The position numbers and the translations under genes are program-made. Source: Mesorhizobium plurifarium (GTDB taxonomy: Bacteria > Pseudomonadota > Alphaproteobacteria > Rhizobiales > Rhizobiaceae). Taken from it: a DNA stretch of 64,000 bases. Below are positions 26,291-35,591 of the stretch, piece by piece. Location of the stretch: positions 238,585-302,584 of the forward strand of contig CCNB01000004.1 in NCBI GenBank assembly GCA_000824785.1, in the 5' to 3' direction. Positions within the stretch are counted from its first letter, which is position 1. The number at the start of each line of letters is the position of its first letter. The notes under the pieces are model-generated. The model was not told the origin of the DNA and did no database searches. It saw only the letters and a list, made by a program, of their open reading frames with translations.

Positions 26291-27171
26291 TGCGCTCGCT
26301 GCTGTTCGTGCCCGGCGATTCCGAGCGCAAGCTGGAAAAGGGATTCGAGGCCGGCGCCGACGTGATCATCGTCGACCTGGAAGATTCCGTAGCCGCCGCC
26401 AACAAGGCGGCGGCGCGCGCGACCGCGGCCGGTTTCATCTCCAGCCGAAGGCACCGGACAGGTTCGGCCATCTATGTGCGGGTCAACGACCTTTCCACCG
26501 GCCTGACGGACGAAGACCTTGCGGCTCTTGTCCCGGCGAAGCCTGACGGCATCATGCTGCCGAAGTCGAACAGCGGACAGGATGTCCAGCAGTTGGCGGC
26601 GAAGCTGCGGGTGCATGAGGCCGAGAACGGGCTGCCGGACGGCGCTATAAGAATCCTGCCGATCATCTCCGAGACCGCGGCAGGTGTGCTCGCGGCGGCA
26701 AGCTATGCCGGAACGAGCGCGCGGCTTGCCGGCCTGACCTGGGGCGCCGAGGATTTGTCCGCCGCGATCGGCGCGCTCGCGACCCGCGACGAGACCGGCC
26801 GATACACCGACGTGTTCCGCCTGGCGCGCACCATGACCATTCTGGCGGCGGGCGCGGCCGAAGTCGCTGCCATCGACACGGTCTTTCCGAATTTCCGCGA
26901 CATGGCCGCCTTCGAGGCCGAATGCCGGGAGGCCGAGCGCGACGGCTTCACCGGCAAGATGGCGATCCATCCGGCGCAGGTGCCCGTCATCAACGCCGCT
27001 TTCACGCCGTCCGCCGAAGCGGTCGCGCGGTCACGGGCGATCGTAGAGGCCTTCGCGGCGGCGGGAAATCCAGGCGTCGTCGGCATCGACGGCAAGATGT
27101 ACGACAGGCCGCATCTGCGGCTGGCCGAGCGGCTGCTCGCGCGCGCCAAGGCGGCAGGCGTATCCGCCTGA
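26290..27171 (+). CDS. HpcH/HpaI aldolase/citrate lyase family CoA-ester lyase
   Basis: A 293-residue TIM-barrel lyase of the CitE/malyl-CoA lyase type. The start MRSLLFVPGDSERKLEKGFE and the metal-binding VDLEDSV, the catalytic PIISETAAGV and GLTWGAEDLSAAIG, and the C-terminal HPAQVPVINAAFTPS are typical. Family members cleave malyl-, methylmalyl- or citramalyl-CoA. Co-translation with the MaoC gene suggests a hydratase-lyase pair acting on an unsaturated dicarboxyl-CoA, but the exact substrate is not visible. It converges on the methyltransferase gene with three bases between. Confidence 0.9.
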   Translation: MRSLLFVPGDSERKLEKGFEAGADVIIVDLEDSVAAANKAAARATAAGFISSRRHRTGSAIYVRVNDLSTGLTDEDLAALVPAKPDGIMLPKSNSGQDVQQLAAKLRVHEAENGLPDGAIRILPIISETAAGVLAAASYAGTSARLAGLTWGAEDLSAAIGALATRDETGRYTDVFRLARTMTILAAGAAEVAAIDTVFPNFRDMAAFEAECREAERDGFTGKMAIHPAQVPVINAAFTPSAEAVARSRAIVEAFAAAGNPGVVGIDGKMYDRPHLRLAERLLARAKAAGVSA

Positions 27172-27174
27172 CCC

Positions 27175-27849
27175 CTACCAAACCATCGGGATCAGCTTGT
27201 AGCGGACGCGCGCGGCATAATCGTCATAGCCCTGCAGGCCGGTCCGCAAGGTCTTTTCCTCGATGAAGGTGCGGATGGCGAGCAGCAGGATGAAGGCGAG
27301 GACCGCTGCCAGTCCCCACCAGGAGCCAAGCAGCAGCGCCGTGCCGGCGAAATAGAGTATGGCGCCCGCATACATAGGGTGGCGGACATAGCCATATGGA
27401 CCGGTGGTTATCACCTTCTGTCCACGCTCGTCCTGGATCTTCACGACAGGCGCCGCGAAGCTGTTTTCCAACATCGTGAGATAGCAGATCCAGATGCCGA
27501 CGAGCAGGACCAGAGCGCCGATCACCTGCACCCAGACGGGAGCTGCCGACCAGCCGAAACGGGTATCGAGCCCCATCAGGACCAGCCAGGCGAAAATGCC
27601 GATGAGCAATATGCTCAGCAATATCTTGTCGGCCGCGGTCTGGGTCTTCTGAATCGGCGGACGGAGGCGCTCGTTCATCAGGCCTGGATCGCGCCGGGCG
27701 AGCGCCACGCCCATGGTAAGGCTCAGTCCGACCATCACGACTATGTACACCCAGGCTGCGGTCCACCGCAGCGTGCCGGCCGACAGAAACATCAGCGCGC
27801 CCATGACGCCGAACCATATGAATGTCTGGAAAACCAATCTCGAGATCAT
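27175..27849 (-). CDS. Isoprenylcysteine carboxyl methyltransferase (ICMT)-like membrane protein
   Basis: A 224-residue protein with about five membrane helices. The C-terminal half has the ICMT/PEMT signature: GPYGYVRHPMYAGAILYFAG, then a hydrophobic stretch, then FIEEKTLRTGLQGYDDYAARV. These residues bind S-adenosylmethionine in the family. The bacterial substrate is unknown. ATG 27849 follows GGAAGG; a TTG six bases earlier is in frame. The gene is divergent from the TetR regulator, and twin palindromes between them suggest the regulator controls it. Confidence 0.87.
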   Translation of the reverse strand: MISRLVFQTFIWFGVMGALMFLSAGTLRWTAAWVYIVVMVGLSLTMGVALARRDPGLMNERLRPPIQKTQTAADKILLSILLIGIFAWLVLMGLDTRFGWSAAPVWVQVIGALVLLVGIWICYLTMLENSFAAPVVKIQDERGQKVITTGPYGYVRHPMYAGAILYFAGTALLLGSWWGLAAVLAFILLLAIRTFIEEKTLRTGLQGYDDYAARVRYKLIPMVW

Positions 27850-27891
27850 GACCAACCTTCCGTGGCGTCCCCCGCCACTGTTGTCGAATCC

Positions 27892-27922
27892 GACCAGTGG
27901 TCTATTATACCGACCGACGGTC
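27892..27922. promoter_or_regulatory. Twin palindromic operators between ICMT-like gene and TetR regulator
   Basis: Two perfect 11-bp palindromes, GACCAGTGGTC (27892-27902) and GACCGACGGTC (27912-27922), have centres 20 bp apart and are each followed by TAT. On the minus strand they read TAGACC-N-GGTC, close to the TAGACC/GGTCTA boxes known for NemR-like TetR repressors. They lie 42 bases from the ICMT start and 67 from the regulator start, in the right place to repress both. TATTATA between them could be part of a promoter. Confidence 0.7.
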
Positions 27923-27989
27923 TATTCTCAAGCGCAATCAGCGCGAGGCATCTGGACGGAAACGGCTGCCGCGTGCACAAGGTTTCGTC

Positions 27990-28733
27990 ATGCCACGTAT
28001 CATCAAGCACCCGGAGCTCAGGCGAGAAGAGCTGCTGGACCATGCCCAGACGCTCTTCCTGACGCATGGCTACGACAAAGCGAGCCTCAACGACGTCATC
28101 GCCACCGCCGGCATCTCGAAAGGCGCCTTCTATCACTATTTCGCCTCCAAGGAGGCCCTGCTGGAGGCATTGGCGGAGCGTTTCGCCAGGCAGGCGCTCG
28201 CCGGCGTCCAGGATGTGCTCGGCGACCCGGCGCTCGATCCGCTCGGACGCCTCAACGCCCTGCTCGCGAAATCACGGCAGGCCAAGGTCGAGACCGCGGC
28301 GGAAGCCTGGACGCTGTTCGAGACGATGTTCCGGCCGGAAAACCTGGTGCTGTTCCACCGCATCAACGTGGCGGCCAACGCGGCCTTTTCGCCCTTGCTG
28401 GTCGAAATCATCAAGCAAGGCGTTGCGGACGGAACCTTCCGCACCTTCGATCCGGAAGGCGTCGCCGACATCGTCATGCAGTTCGGCCTGGCCACGCACG
28501 ATGTGATCGCCAAGGCATTCGCCGGCGGCAGCGATGCCGATATGGACATTGCGATCGAAACCCTGGAAAGGCGTGTCAGGCTTTACGAGATCGCGCTCGA
28601 CCGCATCCTGGGGCTCCCCGACGGCAGCATCCGCATCGGCGAGCCCGGCTATGTGCGCGCCGTCATGACGGCGCGTCGGGCCAGTCCTTCCTCCAGCGTG
28701 GCAGCCGCGGCGTCAAAGGCGCGCAGGATGTGA
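27990..28733 (+). CDS. TetR family transcriptional regulator
   Basis: A 247-residue regulator. The N-terminal TetR_N helix-turn-helix covers about residues 10-57, with LNDVIATAGISKGAFYHYFA and KEALLEALAERF as its hallmarks. The C-terminal ligand domain has no recognised subtype. ATG 27990 is chosen because the HTH begins shortly after; earlier in-frame starts cross the operator. It probably represses itself and the divergent ICMT-like methyltransferase through the twin palindromes. The C-terminal tail after residue 225 (ARRASPSSSVAAAASKARR) is low complexity. It converges on the nitroreductase with no spacing. Confidence 0.9.
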   Translation: MPRIIKHPELRREELLDHAQTLFLTHGYDKASLNDVIATAGISKGAFYHYFASKEALLEALAERFARQALAGVQDVLGDPALDPLGRLNALLAKSRQAKVETAAEAWTLFETMFRPENLVLFHRINVAANAAFSPLLVEIIKQGVADGTFRTFDPEGVADIVMQFGLATHDVIAKAFAGGSDADMDIAIETLERRVRLYEIALDRILGLPDGSIRIGEPGYVRAVMTARRASPSSSVAAAASKARRM

Positions 28734-29318
28734 CTAACCGGCCCAGGGGCCGGTGTAATCGGCGTAGAGCTTCACCGGATCGGGACGTGGCCGATCCGGT
28801 GCGGGTCCTTGATAGGAACCAATATGGACGAAGCCGACGACGCGCTCCTGCGGCGAGAGTCCGAGGATCGCCCTGCCCTCCGGGACATCGGAATACCAGT
28901 TGCTGATCATGTTGGTGCCATAGCCCAGCGCGTTGCCCGCGATCATCAGGTTCATGGCCGCCATGCCGCCCGACAGGAACATCTCCCATTGCGGGATCTT
29001 CGGGTTTTCCTTCGGCACCGACACCACGCCGATCACCAGTGGCGCGCGCGAGAAGCGCGCCAGTTCCTGGTTGCGCCGGCCTTCCGGCAGCGGCCCCTCG
29101 CGCTGTTCGGCAAGCGCCGCCAGCTTCTTGCCGATCTCGACGCGCGCCTCGCCGCGATAGAGGATGAAGCGCCAGGGCTCGAGCCGGCCATGGTCGGGAA
29201 CGCGCGAGGCGGCCGCGATCATTGTCGCGATCTCGGCATCGCTCGGCGCCGGCTCCTTGAGGTCGGGAATCGGCGCGGAATTGCGGGTGAGCAGGAAGTC
29301 TATGATCGGCGACGCCAT
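28734..29318 (-). CDS. Nitroreductase family protein (YdjA-like)
   Basis: A 194-residue FMN-dependent nitroreductase. The start FLLTRNSAPIPDLKEPAPSD and the segment RVPDHGRLEPWRFILYRGEA match the YdjA/small nitroreductase type, with GGMAAMNLMIAGNALGYGTN in the core and GYQGP-like sequence near the end (IGSYQGPAPDRPRPD). These enzymes reduce nitro compounds or quinones with NAD(P)H. ATG 29318 has AGGAG eleven bases upstream; the frame stays open further but lacks family sequence. It is adjacent to the TetR gene by convergence only. Confidence 0.9.
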   Translation of the reverse strand: MASPIIDFLLTRNSAPIPDLKEPAPSDAEIATMIAAASRVPDHGRLEPWRFILYRGEARVEIGKKLAALAEQREGPLPEGRRNQELARFSRAPLVIGVVSVPKENPKIPQWEMFLSGGMAAMNLMIAGNALGYGTNMISNWYSDVPEGRAILGLSPQERVVGFVHIGSYQGPAPDRPRPDPVKLYADYTGPWAG

Positions 29319-29482
29319 GGGGGCCAAGTCTCCTGAAGGCATTCGATTTTGAGCTGAAGCACGCCATCGGGAGGTCGGGCGGCTCGGGCGGTGGCGTTTT
29401 GCGCCGGATAAGAAGCCGCTGAGGGGAAGCAGCGCGCTCCTAGGCCTTGAAATTGCCACCGCCTTGGGCTTCAACGCAAGGC

Positions 29483-30448
29483 ATGTTTGAGGGGACTCTG
29501 CGCCTTTTCGTGATCGCACTCGTCGCTGCGTTGTTCGCGGTGCCGGTTTCCTTCGCCCTGGCCCAGAGCGCCAACGATGTCGGCGACATCAAGCTTCCAG
29601 GCATTTCGAGCTACGCGACGCCGAAGACGGAGGGACCGCTGGCGCTCGGCAATGGCGGCGCCATCACGCTGTCGGCGCAGTTGACCGACAAGGGCGCCGA
29701 CATCACCCGCGGCATCGTCTGGCGGGTCTTCAAGCCGCAGCCCGCCAGCGACGGCAAGCTGCCGATGGTGGCATCCGCCCATGGCGGCACGGCCGTGTTC
29801 CAGCTCGACCCCGGCAGTTATCTCGTCCATGCCTCCTACGGACGCGCCGGCGCCACCAAGCGCATCACAGTCGGCAAGGAAGCCAGGCGCGAAAGCCTCG
29901 TCCTCGACGCCGGCGGCCTGAAGCTCGACGCGGTGACGTCGGGCGGCGCGCCCATCCCGCCGAAGAAACTGCGCTTCTCGATCTACGAAGGCGAGGCCGC
30001 GGCCAATGGCGACCGGCCGCTGATCGCCCCCGACGTCGCGCCGAACACCGTGGTGCGCCTGAACGCCGGCACCTATCATGTCGTCTCCACCTATGGCGCG
30101 GTCAACGCGGTGATCCGCTCCGATATCCGCGTCGAGGCCGGCAAGCTGACGGAAGCGACCGTCGAGCACCGCGCCGCCGAGATGACGATGAAGCTGGTGC
30201 GCGAGCCCGGCGGCGAAGCCATCGCCGACACGTCCTGGTCGCTGCTCAACGAGAGCGGCGATCCGATCAAGGAAGCGGTCGGCGCCTTCGCCTCGATGGT
30301 GCTGGCCGAGGGCCAGTACACAATCATCGCCAAGAACCGCGACCGCATCTACCAGAAGGATTTCACGGTCGTCGCCGGCCAGAACCAGGAAATCGAGGTC
30401 GTGGCCAACGAACAGTCCGCCATCGATCCCGAGGAAGGCGCGGACTGA
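29483..30448 (+). CDS. Secreted protein with three Ig-like/beta repeats, function unknown
   Basis: A 321-residue protein with a signal peptide (LFVIALVAALFAVPVSFALA). The mature part contains three related units of about 70-90 residues, each with a core L-xx-G-x-Y-x-V/I followed by a V-x-A/V-G-x turn: QLDPGSYLVHASYGRA, RLNAGTYHVVSTYGAV and VLAEGQYTIIAKNRDR. This pattern resembles carboxypeptidase-regulatory or PEGA-like beta domains. No catalytic motif is visible. The acidic C terminus (SAIDPEEGAD) is short. ATG 29483 is chosen because it directly precedes the signal peptide. I do not recognise a named family. It converges on the outer-membrane protein gene. Confidence 0.75.
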   Translation: MFEGTLRLFVIALVAALFAVPVSFALAQSANDVGDIKLPGISSYATPKTEGPLALGNGGAITLSAQLTDKGADITRGIVWRVFKPQPASDGKLPMVASAHGGTAVFQLDPGSYLVHASYGRAGATKRITVGKEARRESLVLDAGGLKLDAVTSGGAPIPPKKLRFSIYEGEAAANGDRPLIAPDVAPNTVVRLNAGTYHVVSTYGAVNAVIRSDIRVEAGKLTEATVEHRAAEMTMKLVREPGGEAIADTSWSLLNESGDPIKEAVGAFASMVLAEGQYTIIAKNRDRIYQKDFTVVAGQNQEIEVVANEQSAIDPEEGAD

Positions 30449-30465
30449 CGAGGCGCCTCGCCTGC

Positions 30466-31254
30466 TTAGTCGAAGTGGTAGTTAAGACCGATGCGCGCGG
30501 TTTGTTCGCGGTATTTGGTGGAAGCGCTGAAATTGATCGGCGTATTGGTGGCGGCGGTGAAGGACCGCTTACCAAGGTCGATGTAAAGATATTCGGCCTT
30601 CAAGCTCCATTTTGGCGCCAGCATCGTTTCGATGCCGCCGCCCACCGTCCAGCCAGCACGCACTCCAGAGGCTGTATGATCGCCGCAGATGGTTGCGTCG
30701 GGAATACAGCCGGATGTCACGTCGGACTCGCTGTAGCTCAGGCTGGTTTCGCCGAAGGCAAGACCGCCCGTCGCATAGACGAGCCATTGCGGATCGACGA
30801 GGTACCCGGCCCGACCGCGCAACGTTCCAAACCAATCGATCTTCTTTTCGACACTCGTGCTTGTGGTGTCGAAAAATTCCGGGAACCTGATTTCCGACTT
30901 CGATCCACTGATGCCCGAGGCCTGCAGATCCGCCTCGACACCAACAACCCAGCCAGATGGCAGTTGCCAGTTGTAGCCAGCCTGACCGCCGCCGATCACC
31001 CCCTGAGCCGAAGGGGCCATGGCCGAAGGAAAGGAGCCAGAAGCAATGATGTCGTCCAGGAAATCCTGCAACTCCGGGACAGTGCTTGGCGACAAACCGA
31101 CCTTGCCCGAATCCCAGCCATAGCCGATATTGGCGCCGATATAGGCACCGCCCCAGGACGGAGTTGCATCGCCCGCATTGGCGGAACCGATTTCGATGAA
31201 GGCCGACGCGCCCAAGGCCAGACTCGTCAACGCAAATTTCTTCGCAATACTCAT
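30466..31254 (-). CDS. Outer-membrane beta-barrel protein (Omp25/Omp31-like porin family)
   Basis: A 262-residue protein with a signal peptide (KKFALTSLALGASAF, cleavage near SANAG). The mature barrel begins WGGAYIGANIGYGWDSGKVG and contains GYNWQLPSGWVVGVEADLQA and VDPQWLVYATGGLAFGETSL, the alternating pattern of OmpA-like eight-stranded barrels, and ends in ARIGLNYHFD. A pair of cysteines (GCIPDATICGD) lies in one loop and may form a disulfide. Rhizobial and Brucella relatives are abundant surface proteins. ATG 31254 is chosen to fit the signal peptide. Base composition is visibly lower in GC than its neighbours, which is common for surface-protein genes. Confidence 0.87.
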   Translation of the reverse strand: MSIAKKFALTSLALGASAFIEIGSANAGDATPSWGGAYIGANIGYGWDSGKVGLSPSTVPELQDFLDDIIASGSFPSAMAPSAQGVIGGGQAGYNWQLPSGWVVGVEADLQASGISGSKSEIRFPEFFDTTSTSVEKKIDWFGTLRGRAGYLVDPQWLVYATGGLAFGETSLSYSESDVTSGCIPDATICGDHTASGVRAGWTVGGGIETMLAPKWSLKAEYLYIDLGKRSFTAATNTPINFSASTKYREQTARIGLNYHFD

Positions 31255-31401
31255 CGACCTGCCCAAAAAAACCAAGCCTTGATAGCAAATCGTGCGGTCT
31301 ATGACTGTAGCCGTTTAGCTACAGCGGCATGAATATCCATTAAGTATTCTAGCGAAAGCTAATATTGACTTGAACGCCAACTGTATTGACCGGCTTGTCC
31401 G

Positions 31402-32337
31402 TCAGGCCGCCTTTCGCATCCGCAGGAACGGCACGCGGCCACGCTGCGTGGAAGGCGCCGCAAGGTCGAAGACCGCGCGATAGAGGCGGTCGAGCAGTGC
31501 CTTGCGGTCGCGCAGCGGCTCCAGCTCGCTCCATCTCAGCACGTCGCCGATGCGCACCTCGATCGCCTTGCCCGACAGCCGCGCGAACTCGCGGATCAAC
31601 AAGGAGGTGCGCAACGTCAGCGATGCCTTGCCGATGAACTTCGCCACGCGATTGTCGCGCTCGGCCATGTTCATCGGACCGCTGACGAGATGGAACAGCC
31701 GGCCGTTCTGGCCGGAGAAATGCATCGGGATGACCGAGGCCTTGGCGTCCTGGATGAGCTTGGCGGGAAACATCTTCCACGGCAGGTCGATGGCGCGGCC
31801 GAAACCCTTCGGCGCCGTGGCGACGCCGCCGGCCGGGAAGACGACGATGGTGACGCCTTCCTTCAACAGCCGCACGGCTTCATGGCGCACCGCCATGTTG
31901 TTCTTCAGCGCTTCCTTGGTTTCGGAAAAATCGATCGGCAGCGAATAGGGCTCCATCTCGCGGATCCTGAGCAGATCCTTGTGGATCATGACCCGGAAGG
32001 GGCGGCCGAGCTGCTCGACCAGCGACAGCACCGCAATGCCGTCGCCGATGCCGAACGGGTGGTTCGCGACGATGACCAGCGGCGTGTCCGGCAGCGTCGC
32101 CGGCGGCCATTGCACGGCGTTCCGGACCTTGACGTCGATCAATTCCAGCATGCGGCTGAACACGCGGTCGCCGGTCGGCACCACCTGCCGACGCCAGAAA
32201 TCGTAAAGCGCGGCGAAGCGGTCGCGGCCGGACAGGCCCTCGACGGAATGGATGAACCAGCGCGTCAGCACCGGCTGATGCGGGTTGGCATAGGAGAGCT
32301 CGGGAAAACGTCTTTCCCGCAGTTTCAATTTGAGCAT
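31402..32337 (-). CDS. Lysophospholipid acyltransferase family protein
   Basis: A 311-residue PlsC-domain protein. The catalytic motif is NHPFGIGDG (His and Asp spaced as in hemolysin-type acyltransferases), followed by VFPAGGVATAPKGFG for the glycerol-phosphate or acceptor site. The N terminus has no clear signal peptide. Homologues transfer acyl groups in phospholipid or ornithine-lipid synthesis; which acceptor is used here is not clear. ATG 32337 begins MLKLKLRERRFPEL. It is separated from upstream thrS by an intrinsic terminator, so it has its own promoter. Confidence 0.83.
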   Translation of the reverse strand: MLKLKLRERRFPELSYANPHQPVLTRWFIHSVEGLSGRDRFAALYDFWRRQVVPTGDRVFSRMLELIDVKVRNAVQWPPATLPDTPLVIVANHPFGIGDGIAVLSLVEQLGRPFRVMIHKDLLRIREMEPYSLPIDFSETKEALKNNMAVRHEAVRLLKEGVTIVVFPAGGVATAPKGFGRAIDLPWKMFPAKLIQDAKASVIPMHFSGQNGRLFHLVSGPMNMAERDNRVAKFIGKASLTLRTSLLIREFARLSGKAIEVRIGDVLRWSELEPLRDRKALLDRLYRAVFDLAAPSTQRGRVPFLRMRKAA

Positions 32338-32374
32338 GGCGGCTCGTTACAGGGCTGGCGTGACAGGCATATGA

Positions 32375-32403
32375 AAATGGCGGTGGGCACGCCACCGCCA
32401 TTT
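32375..32403 (-). terminator. Intrinsic terminator of thrS
   Basis: AAATGGCGGTGG (32375-32386) and CCACCGCCATTT (32392-32403) form a perfect 12-bp stem with a 5-base loop. On the minus strand the stem ends in TTTT, as expected just after the thrS stop 17 bases away. The symmetry could also allow partial bidirectional use. Confidence 0.85.
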
Positions 32404-32419
32404 AGAAAGTGCTGGTATG

Positions 32420-34396
32420 TCAGGCTGCTGCGCGGCGTTTGCGATCCGGCGAGACCGCCTCGTCGGCGAGAGCCTTCACCGCATCCTCGAGCTTCAGCGA
32501 TTCCTGGTCGCGGGAGCCCAGCCGGCGGACATTGACGGTTTCCTCCTCGGCCTCGCGCTTGCCGCAGACGAGGATGACCGGCACCTTGGCGAGCGAATGC
32601 TCGCGCACCTTGTAGTTGATCTTCTCGTTACGGAGATCGGTCTCGGCCAGCAGTCCCGCAGCCTTCAGTCGCTCGACCACCTTGATGGCGTATTCGTCCG
32701 CATCCGAGGTGATCGTCGCCACCACCACCTGCAGCGGCGCGAACCACAGCGGGAAATGGCCGGAATAGTTCTCGATCAGGATGCCGAGGAACCGCTCCAT
32801 CGAGCCGCAGACCGCGCGATGCACCATCACCGGCTGCTTCTTCTCCGAATCCGAGCCGATATAGAAGGCGCCGAAGCGCTCCGGCAGGTTGAAGTCGACC
32901 TGCGTGGTGCCGCATTGCCATTCGCGGCCGATGGCGTCCTTCAGCACATATTCGAATTTCGGCCCGTAGAAAGCGCCCTCGCCCGGATTGATCGAGGTTT
33001 TGATGCGGTTGCCGGAACGCGTGCGGATCGTCTCCAGCACGTTGCTCATGATCGCCTCGGCATGATCCCAAGCCTCGTCGGTGCCGACGCGCTTGTCCGG
33101 CCGGGTCGAGAGCTTCACGCTGACCTCGTCGAAGCCGAAATCGGCATAGGTCGACAGGATCAGGTCGTTGATGCGCAGGCACTCGGCCGCGAGCTGCTCC
33201 TCGGTGCAGAAGATATGCGCGTCGTCCTGGGTGAAGCCGCGCACGCGCATCAGCCCGTGCAGCGCGCCGGACGGTTCGTAACGATGCACATTGCCGAACT
33301 CCGCAAGCTTAACGGGCAGTTCGCGGTAGGACTTCAACCCATGCTTGAAGATCTGAACGTGACCGGGACAGTTCATCGGCTTCAGCGCGAAGACGCGGTC
33401 GTCGTCGGTGTCGTCGCCGGCGACGGTGACCTTGAACATCGCGTCGCGATACCAGCCCCAGTGTCCCGATGTCTCCCACAGGCTCTTGTCCAGCACCTGC
33501 GGCGCGTTGACTTCCTGATAGCCGTGCTCGTCGAGGCGGCGGCGCATGTAGTTGATCAGGTTCTGCACCATCTTCCAGCCCTTGGCGTGCCAGAAGACGA
33601 CGCCCGGCCCTTCTTCCTGGAAATGGAACAGGTCCATCTCGCGGCCGAGCTTGCGATGATCGCGCTTCTCGGCCTCTTCCAGCAGCGTCTGGTAGGCGTC
33701 GAGCTGCGCCTGATCGGCCCAGGCGGTGCCGTAGATTCGGGTCAGCATCGGGTTGTTCGAGTCGCCGCGCCAATAGGCGCCCGCCACCTTCATCAGCTTG
33801 AAGGCGTTGCCGATCTGCCCGGTCGAGGCCATGTGCGGGCCGCGGCACAGATCGAACCAGTCGCCCTGCGCGTAGATCTTGATGTCCTGATCCTCCGGAA
33901 TGGCGTCGATCAGCTCGACCTTGTAGCGCTCACCCTTGTCGGCGAAGACCTTCTTCGCTTTGTCGCGCGACCACACTTCCTTGGTGAACGGCTTGTTGCG
34001 CTGGATGATCTCGCGCATCTTCTTCTCGATCACCGGGAAATCGTCCGGCGTGAACGGCTCGTTCCTCGCGAAGTCGTAATAGAACCCGTTCTCGATCACC
34101 GGCCCGATGGTCACCTGCGTTCCCGGCCACAGCTCCTGCACGGCCTCGGCCAGCACATGCGCCGTGTCGTGGCGGATGAGTTCCAGCGCGCGCGGATCCT
34201 CGCGGGTGATGATCTCGACCTTGCCGGACGTGCCGAGCGGATCGGAAAGATCGCGCACGGTGCCATCGAGGCTGTAGGCGACAGCCTTCTTGGCCAGCGA
34301 CTTGGAGATCGATTCGGCAAGCCCCGCGCCGGTCAGCGCCGCGTCATATTCACGGACGGAACCATCGGGAAATGTCAGGGAAACGGAATTCGGCAT
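32420..34396 (-). CDS. thrS: Threonyl-tRNA synthetase
   Basis: A 658-residue class II synthetase charging tRNA-Thr. Domains in order: TGS ([19 protein letters not shown], residues 1-65), the editing domain with [20 protein letters not shown] and [14 protein letters not shown] (residues about 70-220), the catalytic core with FNKHPF-like [10 protein letters not shown] and [18 protein letters not shown] (about 250-530), and the anticodon-binding domain ([20 protein letters not shown], about 540-640). ATG 34396 has AGGAGA seven bases upstream; an earlier in-frame start has none. Its leader (34397-34507) contains no recognisable attenuator. Confidence 0.97.
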   Translation of the reverse strand: MPNSVSLTFPDGSVREYDAALTGAGLAESISKSLAKKAVAYSLDGTVRDLSDPLGTSGKVEIITREDPRALELIRHDTAHVLAEAVQELWPGTQVTIGPVIENGFYYDFARNEPFTPDDFPVIEKKMREIIQRNKPFTKEVWSRDKAKKVFADKGERYKVELIDAIPEDQDIKIYAQGDWFDLCRGPHMASTGQIGNAFKLMKVAGAYWRGDSNNPMLTRIYGTAWADQAQLDAYQTLLEEAEKRDHRKLGREMDLFHFQEEGPGVVFWHAKGWKMVQNLINYMRRRLDEHGYQEVNAPQVLDKSLWETSGHWGWYRDAMFKVTVAGDDTDDDRVFALKPMNCPGHVQIFKHGLKSYRELPVKLAEFGNVHRYEPSGALHGLMRVRGFTQDDAHIFCTEEQLAAECLRINDLILSTYADFGFDEVSVKLSTRPDKRVGTDEAWDHAEAIMSNVLETIRTRSGNRIKTSINPGEGAFYGPKFEYVLKDAIGREWQCGTTQVDFNLPERFGAFYIGSDSEKKQPVMVHRAVCGSMERFLGILIENYSGHFPLWFAPLQVVVATITSDADEYAIKVVERLKAAGLLAETDLRNEKINYKVREHSLAKVPVILVCGKREAEEETVNVRRLGSRDQESLKLEDAVKALADEAVSPDRKRRAAA

Positions 34397-34638
34397 CAGG
34401 GTTCTCCTATCCAGTCCCGCAAACGAGCGCGGGTGGTGAAATGCATGCCGCAGGATGCTCAGCAGCATGCAGAGGGTTAGCCGGAGGCGTCCGGCAGCGG
34501 CGCGGTTTTAGAGGCAGTGCCGCGTCAGGTAAAGAGCGCTCGCCAGGAAATGTCGTCGTAAAGCTTTCGCCCGCTTTCGCGTTTCTTGCTTATGTGGTGT
34601 CGGGGATTCGACAAATGCGCCGAACCGTAAAGCTGCTC

Positions 34639-35508
34639 TCATTCGGGATGCGGAGCGCGGGTCAACGGGTCCGATAGCGGGAACTCGGGTGCCGGCGGCG
34701 TGCCGCCCAGGATGCTCGACAGTTCGCAGGCCGCCTTGAATTGCGAAGCGGCTGCCTGCTGGATCGGCACCCGCCCGCGCACCGACTGAAGGAACGGCAT
34801 GGTCAGCGCGGCCAGGGCCTGCCCCCGGCCGTCGAGGATCGGGAAGCTCACATCGGTGATACCGGCAATGTTTTCGCCTGCGATCAGCTCGTAGTGCTGC
34901 GCGGCGATGGCTTCGATGCGCTGCCGCGCCCGCCGCAATTCCGCGCGATCGATACCGTTGGCTGCCAGCGCGTCGAACGTCCACTCGCGTGTCGCTGGCG
35001 GCTGGAAGGCGAGGATCACCCGGCCCGAGGCGGTATGCTCGGCCGGACTCGATGTGCCGAGCCGCACTCTAAAGCCGAGCGGCGCCGGACTGTCGGCATA
35101 GGCGATGGTGCGGATGAACGCCCCCTCCAGCACCGTCAGCAGGATCGACTGCTGCGTTTCGGCCGCGAGCCGCAGCAGGATCGGATTGGCCGCCGTGGTG
35201 AGCATCTCGATCGGCGGGAAAGCAAGCGCAAGGTCGTAGAGCTTCATCGACAGCCTGAAGGCCTCGTCCTGCGGCCCGCGCCGGATATAGCCCCGGCGCT
35301 CCAGTGAGACGACCATGCGGTAGACTTCCTGCAGCGAACGGCTGAGCTGCTGGGCGATCTGGCTCTGGGTCAGTCCTTCGGATTGCCGGGCAAGGAGCTC
35401 GAGCACGTCCAGGCCCTTCTCCAGCGCGGGCGCAAGATAGGTTGCCTGCCCCTCTTTGGGCGCCTTTTCCGCCCGCGCGGCGACGTCGCTTTTCCTTGGC
35501 CCACCCAT
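34639..35508 (-). CDS. IclR family transcriptional regulator
   Basis: A 289-residue regulator. A basic N-terminal tail precedes the winged HTH (residues about 28-90: LARQSEGLTQSQIAQQLSRS, YRMVVSLERRGYI), followed by the IclR effector domain with QQSILLTVLEGAFIRTIAYA, GTSSPAEHTASGRVILAF and the C-terminal ITDVSFPILDGRGQALAALT. ATG 35508 is used; a TTG 63 bases earlier is in frame. It is divergent from the SBP-deacylase-dehydratase-ABC operon at 35639 and most likely controls it, responding to the transported compound or a breakdown product. The intergenic region is strikingly AT-rich and contains a short dyad. Confidence 0.9.
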   Translation of the reverse strand: MGGPRKSDVAARAEKAPKEGQATYLAPALEKGLDVLELLARQSEGLTQSQIAQQLSRSLQEVYRMVVSLERRGYIRRGPQDEAFRLSMKLYDLALAFPPIEMLTTAANPILLRLAAETQQSILLTVLEGAFIRTIAYADSPAPLGFRVRLGTSSPAEHTASGRVILAFQPPATREWTFDALAANGIDRAELRRARQRIEAIAAQHYELIAGENIAGITDVSFPILDGRGQALAALTMPFLQSVRGRVPIQQAAASQFKAACELSSILGGTPPAPEFPLSDPLTRAPHPE

Positions 35509-35591
35509 TTTGATTCTGGTCCCGTCCGTTCCGGTTCGCAGGAACTTGCTGATCTCGGCGGCGATTGACAAGCGCGCAAAGTTCCTATTAC

